Shown: positions 10,301 through 18,311, counted from the stretch's first letter. The stretch: DNA of 64,000 nt from Brevibacillus fortis (GCF_003013395.1 NZ_PXZM01000036.1:186001-250000), one strand, 5' to 3'. The notes: generated by a model from the letters alone, not told the origin. A program made the numbers and translations.

Positions 10301-10687
10301 CTGCTGCGTTTATTAAAAGCGATCGAGAGTAAACAGGAAGTAGGTCGTGAGCTTACGCTATTGCTGTCACTTACCGAGCAGCCAGACACCTATTTTGATC
10401 AAGCCAATCTAAACGAGCTATACGTTCAATTAGGCGGGAAAGAACTGTGGATGGAAACGTTATTGGACGGGTACATTCCACAGGCGGATCAGTCTGTACG
10501 CGAGCTGGCGGAGGACATTGTGCAGACATCGAATAACGTGGTGAATCGCTATGCACTTAGCTTATACAAAGAAAAAATGTTGAAGCGATCCGACATGGAA
10601 GCGGCTGTCGATAAGTTAAGGTCTCTCACTAGTCAATTTCTGCAACAAGTATTTGCCTTGAGAGAACGTGATTCGGATATCCGATAG
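7313..10687 (+). CDS. PKS module KS-ACP fused to a BtrH-like cysteine acyltransferase
   Basis: A 1124-residue protein. A ketosynthase fills residues about 29-455 with Cys203 in DTSCSSS, His337 in HSIGT (normally HGTGT) and His377 in NIGH. A linker without an AT domain ends in the usual VHLPVYPFERKRCW. The ACP (GGDS, Ser717) lies at about 685-760. From about 800 to 980 there is a domain like butirosin BtrH, a papain-like fold that moves an acyl chain from an ACP to an amine: Cys809 in NCYDRG and His920 in DHLTV, with Asn rather than Asp at the third position. The last 140 residues are helical and unassigned. I infer that this is the last assembly step and that the BtrH-like domain releases the chain onto an amine. 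The altered HGTGT motif leaves open whether the KS elongates or only passes the chain on. The GTG start is supported by AGGAGG nine bases upstream. Confidence 0.9.
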   Translation: MSKPLGLNRVKLNKQQTDAHSIESKPNQHDIAVIGAACRFGSAENPADFWRLLQAGQDCVRELPKERQNDLIPLLLAKGLTMEQIQFREAAYLNEIDKFDPQFFGLSPKEASQMDPNQRLFLLTCWEAIEDAGYGGTMLAGSRTGVYLGFSSDFGEEYRRMIRELEPEALSTSIIGNMKSVIASRISYMLDLKGPSMLVDTSCSSSLMAVHLACQAIRRGECEMALAGGVKLILLSLQDGSNDLGILSQSGRTRPFDNDSDGTGVGEGVGAVLLKPLTKALADGDSIYAVIKGSAANQDGHSFGLTAPNSLAQAEVIQQAWKDAQIDPETLSYIEVHSIGTKLGDPMEMDGLERAFRPYTNRRQFCGIGSVKTNIGHTDHVAGMAGLFKVILSLKQKQIPPHLHFQRANRMIPFEQSPIYIHDKLTEWEPEQSVRRAGISSFGMSGTNVHLVVEEAPGFIQPPKQDEGFQAIALSAKSKESLSNLLLRFQNWTRKPVEELPTLESLSFTANTGRSHYGYRLLLICRDMDDFSAKINKLCASDWTTLSEPDIFFGWHKVISHEKADREPGILTEAEQQAMNKATSALLQKLLLAQNKELSDLKELGELYVSGADVRWSSLYTFKKPRRVHLPVYPFERKRCWLDIASLHSRGEDARREKDNDAPQKSADAKLPNVVVRGRKHDTYTVLEQELAHIWGYVLGLEEIDVYDSFYELGGDSIIAIRVISEISKRVNREVEVKDLLTHLTISEFAAFLDSARHEVEQVAIAEAAVTATAAQIVHQRNTKPAHGTQIKRSTYADVSHLSWRQWNCYDRGLALLMEEQDAHLIPYFKLFLGLKRGYQLDTEGYPYSYREHAEVMGYLSDEEMLYKFGYRVNLVPVARLDELHESIIRQLDQGKPVMVAFDEYYTFYTPQYQKEHTDHLTVITGYDHDKQVYTIINHNHLTRGQAQRIQYDKFSTTYQTLEEIYANIEPHSRLIMVLDRVTDDEASLRYSAEQELLRLLKAIESKQEVGRELTLLLSLTEQPDTYFDQANLNELYVQLGGKELWMETLLDGYIPQADQSVRELAEDIVQTSNNVVNRYALSLYKEKMLKRSDMEAAVDKLRSLTSQFLQQVFALRERDSDIR

Positions 10688-10730
10688 TCGCATGTGTTTA
10701 CCAATACGATAGATAGGAAGGAGAGTCCTC

Positions 10731-11774
10731 ATGTCTCTCAACGAGATTCAACCTAGCAAGCATCCGAACCTGGATTGCATCGGCGCTTCTATCTACACGG
10801 TTCTGAAATACCTGAACTTTTCCGCCTTGGAAACAGCATGGAAGCAGTGCGGTGCCATCTATCTAAAGACGGAGAATGCTCCCTATGGAGATTTGAACGG
10901 ACAATACATGAGAACAGTTGCAGAACTGCACTGGATTCACAATGTTCGCGTAGAAGGACGGGCTGAACCAGAAGACGACCTGTTTTTGGCACATATTCAA
11001 GAACGATTAGAGCGGGAGGTACCGACAATCGTCCTCTGCAATATGGCAGAACTCCCGTACAACCCTTATTATCAGGACCTGCCTGAAATGCATAGCATCA
11101 TTGTCACAGGAAGAGAAGGTAACCAGCTTCTGATCGTCGATGATTACTATCGCTACAAAGGTCTGCTGCCAATCGAGCAATTTTTACAGGCCAGTAACTC
11201 TTCCTATCGGGATGCAGGTACAGGTGAATGGTATCCGCTCCACAATCGATCATTTGAATTGGTCCTTTCAGAGTCCCTTCACCCGACGCCCGATCAGTTG
11301 CTGGAAGCGGTCAGGAGCAATCTGAGCGTACTCGAGGGTCGTTTGGAAATAAGTCAAATCAAGCAGGACTTGGATGTACCCGACGATGTCAACGTCGAGG
11401 TAGGGCTGAAATCCCTTGATCCTTTTCTCAAAGACGTAGAGGCTTTTCTCGCTAGCGGAGTGGAGATTACAGACGATCATCTCGATATCCTTAACCACAG
11501 CTTGATCAGCATGGCACAAACACGAGCGATGTATGCCAATGTCCTGCATGCGATCAGTGAGAAGTACGAAAATTTTGCAGACCTTGCCGAGGCGTATCAC
11601 AGTATCGGACATCAATGGAAAATTACGACCAATATGATTCTTAAGGCTTTTGACAGTAATCGCAGTGACATGGTTCATCGCGTTCTGCAAAAAATCAGCA
11701 GCATAAAAACGCAGGAATTTGAGGCGGTCGTCAAAACAAGAGAATTACTGGAACGGGTTGGCGTTGTTGTGTAA
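10731..11774 (+). CDS. Free-standing BtrH-like acyltransferase
   Basis: This 347-residue protein resembles BtrH_N proteins, which transfer an ACP-bound acyl group to an amine in butirosin synthesis. The visible triad is Cys16 (NLDCIGAS), His121 (EMHSII) and Asp137/138 (VDDYY). The C-terminal half (about 185-347) is helical. It follows the KS-ACP-BtrH gene with a GGAAGGAGAG site before the ATG and is followed 29 bp later by a lone ACP gene, matching the BtrI/BtrH pairing of butirosin. It is a separate, more complete copy of the domain at the end of the preceding protein, so the pathway seems to have two amine-acylation steps, or one enzyme plus a helper. Substrate and acceptor are not visible in the sequence. 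Confidence 0.82.
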   Translation: MSLNEIQPSKHPNLDCIGASIYTVLKYLNFSALETAWKQCGAIYLKTENAPYGDLNGQYMRTVAELHWIHNVRVEGRAEPEDDLFLAHIQERLEREVPTIVLCNMAELPYNPYYQDLPEMHSIIVTGREGNQLLIVDDYYRYKGLLPIEQFLQASNSSYRDAGTGEWYPLHNRSFELVLSESLHPTPDQLLEAVRSNLSVLEGRLEISQIKQDLDVPDDVNVEVGLKSLDPFLKDVEAFLASGVEITDDHLDILNHSLISMAQTRAMYANVLHAISEKYENFADLAEAYHSIGHQWKITTNMILKAFDSNRSDMVHRVLQKISSIKTQEFEAVVKTRELLERVGVVV

Positions 11775-11803
11775 GCAAGCATCTACCACTTGGAGGGACT
11801 CCT

Positions 11804-12040
11804 ATGGAAAAGGAAAACGAAGTATATGAGACGCTCCTTCGGTTGTTTTCTGAGTACGTGAACGAAAGCGGAGAACTTACGGAGTACATTGATTCCTTGA
11901 CCTTTATCAAGTCGGTCGTAAAGGTTGAAAGAGAATTTGGCATTGAATTCGATGATGACATGCTCCATTTGGAAAACTTTCAAGATATGAAAACGTTGGC
12001 AGGATACATCCAGCAAAAAATGGATGCAAAATCTGCCTGA
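11804..12040 (+). CDS. Discrete acyl carrier protein
   Basis: A 78-residue acidic protein of carrier-protein size. The phosphopantetheine site is Ser31 in the short DSL motif, followed by a helix II pattern (VEREFGIEFDDD). The ATG follows GGAGGGACTCCT. It sits directly after the free BtrH-like gene, so the two probably work as a donor carrier and acyltransferase pair, as BtrI and BtrH do. It could instead carry a starter or precursor for the megasynthase. Confidence 0.85.
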   Translation: MEKENEVYETLLRLFSEYVNESGELTEYIDSLTFIKSVVKVEREFGIEFDDDMLHLENFQDMKTLAGYIQQKMDAKSA

Positions 12041-12106
12041 TCGAAGGTCCAGGATGCATACGGTCGATCAGACGAAGACGGGAAAAATCGGGAGTGAGGG
12101 CTCAAC

Positions 12107-13075
12107 ATGCTAAATAAAATGATGTCCATAAGTCACATGATTGGCAATACGCCTTTAATCAAACTTGAGCATGAGCACGTCAATCTGTTTTGCAAGCTGG
12201 AGTACAACAACCTCATGGGAAGTGTAAAAGTGCGGCCGGCCTTTTACATTTTACAGGAGGCGATCAAAAGAGGAGAGATCACGCAGGAAACCACCGTAAT
12301 TGAGTCTTCTTCGGGAAACTTTGCGATCTCTTTGGCGACTTTGTGCAAGAGAATCGGCATTAAATTTATTCCAGTTATTGACCCAAACATTAATCCTGTA
12401 TATGAGAATTTGCTCAGGGTAATTTCCCATGAAGTAGTAAAAGTATCGGACCGCGACGAGACAGGAGGCTTTCTCCTAACGCGCATCCAAACGGTCAATC
12501 GTCTACTGAACGAGACGAAGAATTCGTTTTGGACCAATCAATATGGAAATCCAGATAGCGCTCGTGCCCATTACTTCGGACTAGGAGCAGAGATTGCCAA
12601 CAGCTTCGAAGATTTGGACTATGCTTTTATCGGCGTTAGTTCTGGCGGTACGATTACGGGAATTTCGAAGCGATTAAAAGAGCGGTTTCCGGCTATCAAA
12701 ATTATTGCTGTCGATACAGAAGGATCGGTTATTTTTGGACAAGAGCCGCAAAAACGATATATCCCGGGAATCGGATCGAGCATGCGGCCTGACATACTCA
12801 AAGATGCGATCATTGATGAGGTCGTTCATGTGTCGGAAGAAGACACAGTCAAGGCTTGCTATCAGTTGTATGCGGAGCATGGTATTTTTGCGGGAGGTTC
12901 TTCGGGTACTTCCTACAGGGCTATTGAAAGCTACTTCAAAAATCGAGAGTGCGTAGGAAAGCCAAATGTAGTCTTTTTATGTCCTGACGGTGGTATGCCA
13001 TACGTAAATACCGTATACAACCAGGAATGGGTGAAGTGGCTGAGCCAGCAAAAGCATTCTTTCGTTGGCAATTAA
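12107..13075 (+). CDS. sbnA: SbnA-like 2,3-diaminopropionate synthase, first step
   Basis: PLP enzyme of the cysteine synthase fold. In the staphyloferrin B pathway SbnA joins O-phospho-L-serine and L-glutamate to give N-(1-amino-1-carboxy-2-ethyl)-glutamate. Seen here: the N-terminal NTPLIKL motif, a PLP lysine in GSVKVRP, the SSSGNF substrate loop, a glycine-rich VSSGGT phosphate loop and a C-terminal CPDGG. The length (322 residues) fits the family. The next genes are SbnB- and SbnI-like, which makes SbnA the right assignment rather than a housekeeping CysK. It lies in the same operon as the synthases, so it supplies diaminopropionate for the product. Confidence 0.9.
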   Translation: MLNKMMSISHMIGNTPLIKLEHEHVNLFCKLEYNNLMGSVKVRPAFYILQEAIKRGEITQETTVIESSSGNFAISLATLCKRIGIKFIPVIDPNINPVYENLLRVISHEVVKVSDRDETGGFLLTRIQTVNRLLNETKNSFWTNQYGNPDSARAHYFGLGAEIANSFEDLDYAFIGVSSGGTITGISKRLKERFPAIKIIAVDTEGSVIFGQEPQKRYIPGIGSSMRPDILKDAIIDEVVHVSEEDTVKACYQLYAEHGIFAGGSSGTSYRAIESYFKNRECVGKPNVVFLCPDGGMPYVNTVYNQEWVKWLSQQKHSFVGN

Positions 13076-13118
13076 GTGGTGACCAATAAAATTAACTACG
13101 ATAAGCAGGGTGGGCTGC

Positions 13119-14090
13119 ATGATGTTATATCTAAACACGAGTGATATTGAGAAGATCGGCAAGAATTGGAAGGAAACGATTGATGTCATTGAACATGCTG
13201 TGCATTCCTTACATAAAGAAGATTATGCACAGCCGATTAAACCTTACTTGCGATATCATGACATGTCAAACCGCATTATTGCCATGCCTGCATTTGTCGG
13301 TGGAGATATCTACATGGCGGGAATCAAGTGGATTGCCAGTTTCCCGAAAAACCTCCAAGAGGGTATCCAACGCGCGCATTCGATTACCATCCTGAACGAA
13401 GCCAGAACGGGTAAGCCTGTGGCAACGATTAATACGGCCCTGGTCAGCGGCATTCGAACTGCTTCTGTTTCCGGTCTTCTCCTCAAGCATTACGAACAAG
13501 TACGTCCCCTGCAAAATGTAACGGTCGGAATTATCGGGTTTGGTCCGATTGGCAGACTTCATCTGCAAATGGTAACGGCCTTGTTAGGAGAGAAGATCGA
13601 CAAGGTGGTTCTCTATGACATTGCGGGTATCCAGCAGGAGCATATTCCGGCTGAAATAAAAGAGAAAACGGTTATCGCGCAAACGTGGGAAGAAGCATAC
13701 TGCGAGGCAGATGTGTTCATTACGTGCACGGTATCACCACATGGTTTTATTGATAAGCAGCCGAAACGCAATTCCTTATTGTTAAATGTGTCGTTACGTG
13801 ATTTTACTCCAAAGATTTTGGACTATACCCGCTCCATTATCGTAGACGACTGGACCGAGGTCTGCCGCGAGAACACGGACATCGAGATCATGCATCTAGA
13901 GAGAGGATTGCAAAAAGAAGATACCAAATCGATTACAGATATCGTCTGCCTGGATCAGATGAAAGAATTTCCGCAAGATGAGCCCATCATGTTCAATCCG
14001 ATGGGGATGGCAATCTTTGATATCGCCATTGCTGCTTATTACTACAAACAAGCACTCTCGCAGGGGAGCGGGACTCACTTGCAAGACTAA
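13119..14090 (+). CDS. sbnB: SbnB-like NAD-dependent 2,3-diaminopropionate synthase, second step
   Basis: Member of the ornithine cyclodeaminase/mu-crystallin family. SbnB oxidatively hydrolyses the SbnA product to L-2,3-diaminopropionate and 2-oxoglutarate. A Rossmann motif (GIIGFGPIGRLH), the family block SGIRTASVSG and a late DLTEV-like segment (DDWTEVC) are visible. The reading frame opens at a GTG at 13110, but AGGGTGGG lies over that codon, so an ATG at 13119 (or 13122) is the better start. It follows the SbnA gene and is 15 bp from the SbnI-like gene, forming a complete diaminopropionate cassette. Confidence 0.9.
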   Translation: MMLYLNTSDIEKIGKNWKETIDVIEHAVHSLHKEDYAQPIKPYLRYHDMSNRIIAMPAFVGGDIYMAGIKWIASFPKNLQEGIQRAHSITILNEARTGKPVATINTALVSGIRTASVSGLLLKHYEQVRPLQNVTVGIIGFGPIGRLHLQMVTALLGEKIDKVVLYDIAGIQQEHIPAEIKEKTVIAQTWEEAYCEADVFITCTVSPHGFIDKQPKRNSLLLNVSLRDFTPKILDYTRSIIVDDWTEVCRENTDIEIMHLERGLQKEDTKSITDIVCLDQMKEFPQDEPIMFNPMGMAIFDIAIAAYYYKQALSQGSGTHLQD

Positions 14091-14105
14091 CTGGAGGTTA
14101 CCATT

Positions 14106-14876
14106 TTGTACGATGTGCTGGCAAATCTAAAACTGGTAGAGTCATCTCGTATTTGTTTGCACGAGTCCCATGAAAACAAACGACTTCATAAGACCAGACA
14201 GATCATTGATGAGGAAGGGATATTACGACATCCTCCGCTAGCGATTCTTATGCAAAACGATCAGTATTTGATCATTGATGGTGCACATCGGACGTTTGCT
14301 CTTCAAGCGCTCGGATGCAAGCACATCCCCATTCAAGTTGTCGATCATGCGGATTTTCACTTAGACATGTGGGATCATATTGTACCTGTCGCTGCGTGGT
14401 TGCAATCAGTGGAGCAGAATTCGGAGTTTCGGTGGGAAACAGAGCGTTTACGAGAAACGCCTGTGGCAGAAATGAAGATAGGGAACAAGGAACGTTTCTA
14501 TCTGTATCCAAATGAAAACCGGCAGGATGATGAGTGGCGAATGACGCTTTGGCGTCAGCTAGTCGACAGTTACAACTATAGCCACACCGTACAACGCCTG
14601 CCTACAGGAATGATTGAATGGCCGGAAGTAGGAACCGCTTTGATACGTTTCCCGCTAATCAGTCTGGCGGACTTGGAGCGTATTGTATCGGAAGGGCATG
14701 TTTTGCCTGCGGGTGTGACCCGTTTTGAAATAGACGGGCGTCTACTAAACTTGTGCATTCCGATTAGCCTATTGAAGCAGGAACAAATCGAGTTAGAACA
14801 GTGGGAGAGATTGGTTAAAAAATGGAGAGAAACCCTGCGCCTCTACTCGAAACCCGTGTATATGTGCGATGCGTAA
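14106..14876 (+). CDS. sbnI: SbnI-like ParB/Srx-fold protein, probable L-serine kinase
   Basis: 256 residues; the N-terminal third carries the ParB/sulfiredoxin nucleotide-binding motif (IIDGAHRTFALQALG). In Staphylococcus aureus SbnI is a free-serine kinase that makes the O-phosphoserine used by SbnA, and it also binds haem and DNA. Its place directly after SbnA and SbnB genes supports the same role here. The start is TTG with GGAGG nine bases upstream; no ATG fits. The stop overlaps the first base of a long perfect hairpin. Function by analogy only. Confidence 0.78.
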   Translation: MYDVLANLKLVESSRICLHESHENKRLHKTRQIIDEEGILRHPPLAILMQNDQYLIIDGAHRTFALQALGCKHIPIQVVDHADFHLDMWDHIVPVAAWLQSVEQNSEFRWETERLRETPVAEMKIGNKERFYLYPNENRQDDEWRMTLWRQLVDSYNYSHTVQRLPTGMIEWPEVGTALIRFPLISLADLERIVSEGHVLPAGVTRFEIDGRLLNLCIPISLLKQEQIELEQWERLVKKWRETLRLYSKPVYMCDA

Positions 14877-14914
14877 TAGAAACCGTGGCGAGTCTGATTC
14901 GCCACGGTTTCTAT
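14876..14914. terminator. 16-bp perfect hairpin at the end of the biosynthetic genes
   Basis: Arms 14876-14891 and 14899-14914 are exact reverse complements with a 7-base loop. There is no long T run after it, only the TTTCTAT of the second arm, so it may be a weak terminator, attenuator or mRNA-protecting stem. It separates the diaminopropionate genes from the peptidase-exporter gene and would lower expression of the latter. Confidence 0.7.
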
Positions 14915-14963
14915 CAAATGCGGTCTACCTCACAGTAGCAGTGCCAAAAAGGAGAGGATCATT

Positions 14964-17900
14964 CTGCAAAAAATCATAGATGAGTCGAAACGAAAACTAG
15001 CATTTTTGCTAATGTGTCTGGTTCTCGGACTACAAGGGAGCATGCCCGTTTACGCCGAGAATAACGGTCAAAAAGATACCGAAATCGCAACGGCAATTGA
15101 ACAACTGGTCAAAGATACAATGGAATCGGAAAAAATCCCGGGTGCAGCAGTTGTTGTCGTCAAAGAGGGGAAAACCGTTTACAAGCAATCGTTTGGATAT
15201 TCCGACATCCAGAAGCAAGAACGTATAACTTCTGACTCGTTGTTTGAAATCGGATCGAACTCCAAAGCTTTTACGGCGCTAGCCATTCACCAGCTGGTCG
15301 AGCAAAAACGTCTTTCTCTGGATGATCCTGTTCAGAGCTTTATACCATGGTTTACCGTTACATATAAAGGACAACCGGAGACGATCCTGATCAAGCATTT
15401 ACTGTACCATACCAGTGGTTTTCCGTTTAAAAGCATTGGCTCCATACCTATTTCTTCTAGCGAGCAGGCAATCGAAGAAACAGTTCGAGCGCTCAATCAT
15501 ACAGAACTGGTTCGTAAGCCGGGAACCGAGTATGAATATGCCACATTTAACTATGACATTCTTGGCTATATTATTGAAAAAGTCACCGGAGAATCATATG
15601 AGCAGTATGTGCAGCAACAAATCATTGCCAAATTGGGACTAACCCATACCTTTTTGAAGGCACAAGCACCCGAGTGGGATTTGGCAAGCGGGCACAAAGT
15701 CAGCTTCTTTTCCCAAAAAGTGTACGATGCACCGGATTATCGTGGAAACACGCCAGCTGGTTATGTCGTATCCAACCTGAACGATATGGAGCGATGGCTT
15801 CAGATTCAGCTAGGGGTGGAGACTTCAGCGTTTCACACAGAGTTGGTGCGTGCCTCACATCTTCCTGACCGTTCGGTAGCTCCTGCTGCAGACGGTTCCT
15901 CGTATGCGTCAGGCTGGATGATTTATCAGGATGGTGGTGGGGAAATTTCGCACGGTGGCAACAACCCTGCATTCTCATCGTACGTGGTGTTTCGTCCAGA
16001 GGAAAAGCTGGGAGCCGTCGTTTTGACCAATACAAACTCGTTGAACGCATTCGTTATCGCAGAAGGGGCGGTCAATCTCGTTCAAGGAAAAGAAGTTCCA
16101 AAAGTCGTGTCTGACACCAATCTTAAAGCAGATCGTCTGGCAAGCATTTCTCTCGTGATCCTTGGTATCCTTGTGGTGATACTTGGTGGGGCAATCTTGC
16201 AGATTTTGGTGCAATTCTTTCGAGGCGAACGAAAACTTGCCTCGAATGCGGGGCGCATCTGTTTTGCATCCTTCATTGCTTTTGTTCTCATGGGAAGTGT
16301 ATTGACAGCTGCCTTGTACTATTTGCCGGATGTTTTTTTTATGGGGCTACCGTGGCATTTCATCGAGGTCTGGCTTCCGATCACCATTTTTTACGCCATG
16401 TACGCATTGGTGGCAAGCCTAGCTCTATTTAATGTCTATATCACGCTGCTCCGTTTGTTTCCGAAATCAAAAGAAACATCCATGACGTCTATTGTCATCC
16501 AGGGACTGATCAGCGGGTTTGGAAATGCGCTGATTATTTTTATGATTAATCTTGCGCTCACTTCTACCAACAAGTTTCATGCATCCATTTTCTTGTATTT
16601 TCTCCTGGGTATTTTGCTGTATATCGTTGGGGAAAAAATGATGCGTAGTCGACTGATTGTGATCACGAATGAAGTGGTTTACGAAAAAAGAATGGAACTG
16701 ATCCGCAAAATTTTCAGGACACCTTATCAAAAGTACGAGACAATCGATAACGGTCAGATATATGCGGGTTTGAATAACGATACAGAAACGATCAGTACGT
16801 TCGCCAATAGTGTCGTCGTGGCACTAACCAGTGCGGTTACGCTCGTGTTTTGCTTCATTTATCTGGGCTCACTGGATCTATACGGATTTTTGTTTTGTTT
16901 GGCTGTTATCTTTGTCGCTGTGGGCCTTTACACGCTGGCAGGACGCTTTGCAAACAAAGTATGGGAGGAAACGAGAGACATCCAAAATGTGTTTTTCTCC
17001 TATATTACCGATATGATCGGTGGCTTCAAGGAGCTATATCTCACCCAGGCGCAAAGAAAAGAATTCGAAGAGCACATGGAAAGAAGCTGCGCTGACTATC
17101 GAGAAAAGAAATCAGCCGGCCAATTTAAATTTGTGAACGTGTATTTGATAGGGGAATTGCTTTTCGTCGTGGTGATCGGTACGGTTGCTTTTTTATTCCC
17201 GATTCTCTTCCCTTCTCTTCAAAAAGAGATGCTGGTTAGTTATGTGTTTGTCTTTCTGTATATGACAGGGCCCGTTCACGGTATCCTGAATGCAGTACCG
17301 GAGCTGATTCGCATCAAGATCAGTTGGCAACGACTGAATGCGCTGCTTGATTCGTTATCAGTGGAAACAAGAAGAGAAGTGGAAAGTTTGGCAGAGTGGA
17401 AAACGCAAGACTTTGAAACGTTTTCAACTGAACAAGTGCAGTTCCGATACAAAAACAATGAAGGTGAAGAGTTTTCCGTGGGGCCCCTGGACTTTTCCTG
17501 CCGAAAAGGAGAGACCGTCTTTATTGTTGGCGGTAACGGAAGCGGGAAGTCAACGTTTGCCAAACTGATTACCGGATTGTACGAGCAGGATGAGGGCGAG
17601 TTTTTCATGAACGGACAAAAAGTGAATGCTGATCAACGCTGCGAATTCTTCTCTGCTATCTTTAGTGATTTCTACTTGTTTGAGAAGATGTACGGAATCG
17701 ATTACCAAGCAAAGCAAAAAGAAGTGAGCCAATATTTAGAGGTGCTTCGCATTGCTGATAAAGTAGAGGTGGATCAAACGGGGACGTTTAGCACGACGAA
17801 GCTGTCTACGGGTCAGCGTAAGCGTCTTGCCTTAATGCTCAGTCTGGTAAGAGACCGGCCCATTTTCCTCTTTGACGAGTGGGCAGCGGACCAAGATCCA

Positions 17901-18065
17901 GAGTATCGTCAATTCTTTTACGAATCATTGCTGCCAGAAATGAAAAGACAGGGCAAATGTGTAATTGCGATCACACACGACGATCGCTATTTTCACCTTG
18001 CTGACCAGGTAGTGAAAATGGAGAGTGGGCGAATTATTTCGCAGCAAACGTTCGCGCATGCCTGA
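14964..18065 (+). CDS. Prodrug peptidase fused to ABC exporter (ZmaM-like)
   Basis: One protein joins a ClbP/XcnG-type periplasmic peptidase to an ABC exporter. These peptidases remove an N-acyl-D-asparagine cap that keeps the antibiotic inactive inside the producer; the fused form is known from zwittermicin (ZmaM). Counting from the CTG at 14964: signal peptide (residues 1-30), SxxK as Ser98-Asn-Ser-Lys101, a Tyr-Ala-Thr at the usual YxN place, and HGG at 330. Three membrane helices typical of ClbP follow, then six of an ABC membrane domain, then Walker A GGNGSGKST (about 856), signature LSTGQ, Walker B IFLFDE and the H-loop ITHDD. The lysine-rich signal peptide and GGAGAGG at 14951 favour CTG 14964 over the later TTG 15006. 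It predicts that the product is made as a capped prodrug. Confidence 0.88.
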   Translation: MQKIIDESKRKLAFLLMCLVLGLQGSMPVYAENNGQKDTEIATAIEQLVKDTMESEKIPGAAVVVVKEGKTVYKQSFGYSDIQKQERITSDSLFEIGSNSKAFTALAIHQLVEQKRLSLDDPVQSFIPWFTVTYKGQPETILIKHLLYHTSGFPFKSIGSIPISSSEQAIEETVRALNHTELVRKPGTEYEYATFNYDILGYIIEKVTGESYEQYVQQQIIAKLGLTHTFLKAQAPEWDLASGHKVSFFSQKVYDAPDYRGNTPAGYVVSNLNDMERWLQIQLGVETSAFHTELVRASHLPDRSVAPAADGSSYASGWMIYQDGGGEISHGGNNPAFSSYVVFRPEEKLGAVVLTNTNSLNAFVIAEGAVNLVQGKEVPKVVSDTNLKADRLASISLVILGILVVILGGAILQILVQFFRGERKLASNAGRICFASFIAFVLMGSVLTAALYYLPDVFFMGLPWHFIEVWLPITIFYAMYALVASLALFNVYITLLRLFPKSKETSMTSIVIQGLISGFGNALIIFMINLALTSTNKFHASIFLYFLLGILLYIVGEKMMRSRLIVITNEVVYEKRMELIRKIFRTPYQKYETIDNGQIYAGLNNDTETISTFANSVVVALTSAVTLVFCFIYLGSLDLYGFLFCLAVIFVAVGLYTLAGRFANKVWEETRDIQNVFFSYITDMIGGFKELYLTQAQRKEFEEHMERSCADYREKKSAGQFKFVNVYLIGELLFVVVIGTVAFLFPILFPSLQKEMLVSYVFVFLYMTGPVHGILNAVPELIRIKISWQRLNALLDSLSVETRREVESLAEWKTQDFETFSTEQVQFRYKNNEGEEFSVGPLDFSCRKGETVFIVGGNGSGKSTFAKLITGLYEQDEGEFFMNGQKVNADQRCEFFSAIFSDFYLFEKMYGIDYQAKQKEVSQYLEVLRIADKVEVDQTGTFSTTKLSTGQRKRLALMLSLVRDRPIFLFDEWAADQDPEYRQFFYESLLPEMKRQGKCVIAITHDDRYFHLADQVVKMESGRIISQQTFAHA

Positions 18066-18092
18066 TGTCAAACCAATCAGAGAAGTCAGAGA

Positions 18093-18126
18093 AGACCGAA
18101 TCGGGATTGTTCCCGGCGGTCTTTTC
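18093..18126 (+). terminator. Terminator of the biosynthetic cluster
   Basis: GACCG and CGGTC arms with an inner CGGGA/TCCCG stem, followed by TTTTC. It lies 28 bp after the exporter stop codon. Confidence 0.8.
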
Positions 18127-18163
18127 TTGCATAGTTGACAGGGTTCCATTCGATTGGAGGTGC

Positions 18164-18192
18164 TAGACAAATAATTCAGACAGCTATATAAT
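18164..18192 (+). promoter_or_regulatory. Sigma-A type promoter of the tRNA gene
   Basis: TAGACA (18164-18169), a 17-base spacer and a perfect TATAAT (18187-18192), 34 bp before the tRNA. Confidence 0.75.
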
Positions 18193-18226
18193 TGGAAGCA
18201 GTTGGAATGGATTGCGATCACATATT

Positions 18227-18300
18227 GCGGGTGTAGTTCAATGGCAGAACTCCGGCTTCCCAAGCCTGCGGCGTGGGTTCGATTCCCATCACCCGCTCCA
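18227..18300 (+). tRNA. tRNA-Gly, anticodon CCC
   Basis: The 7-bp acceptor stem GCGGGTG/CACCCGC closes, the T arm GTGGG-TTCGATT-CCCAT is perfect and CCA is encoded. The anticodon loop is TTCCCAA, giving CCC. The anticodon stem has one C-T mismatch. CCC reads GGG codons. It is a single gene with its own promoter and terminator, placed exactly between the antibiotic cluster and the accessory region. Confidence 0.95.
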
Positions 18301-18311
18301 TACGAAATGGC

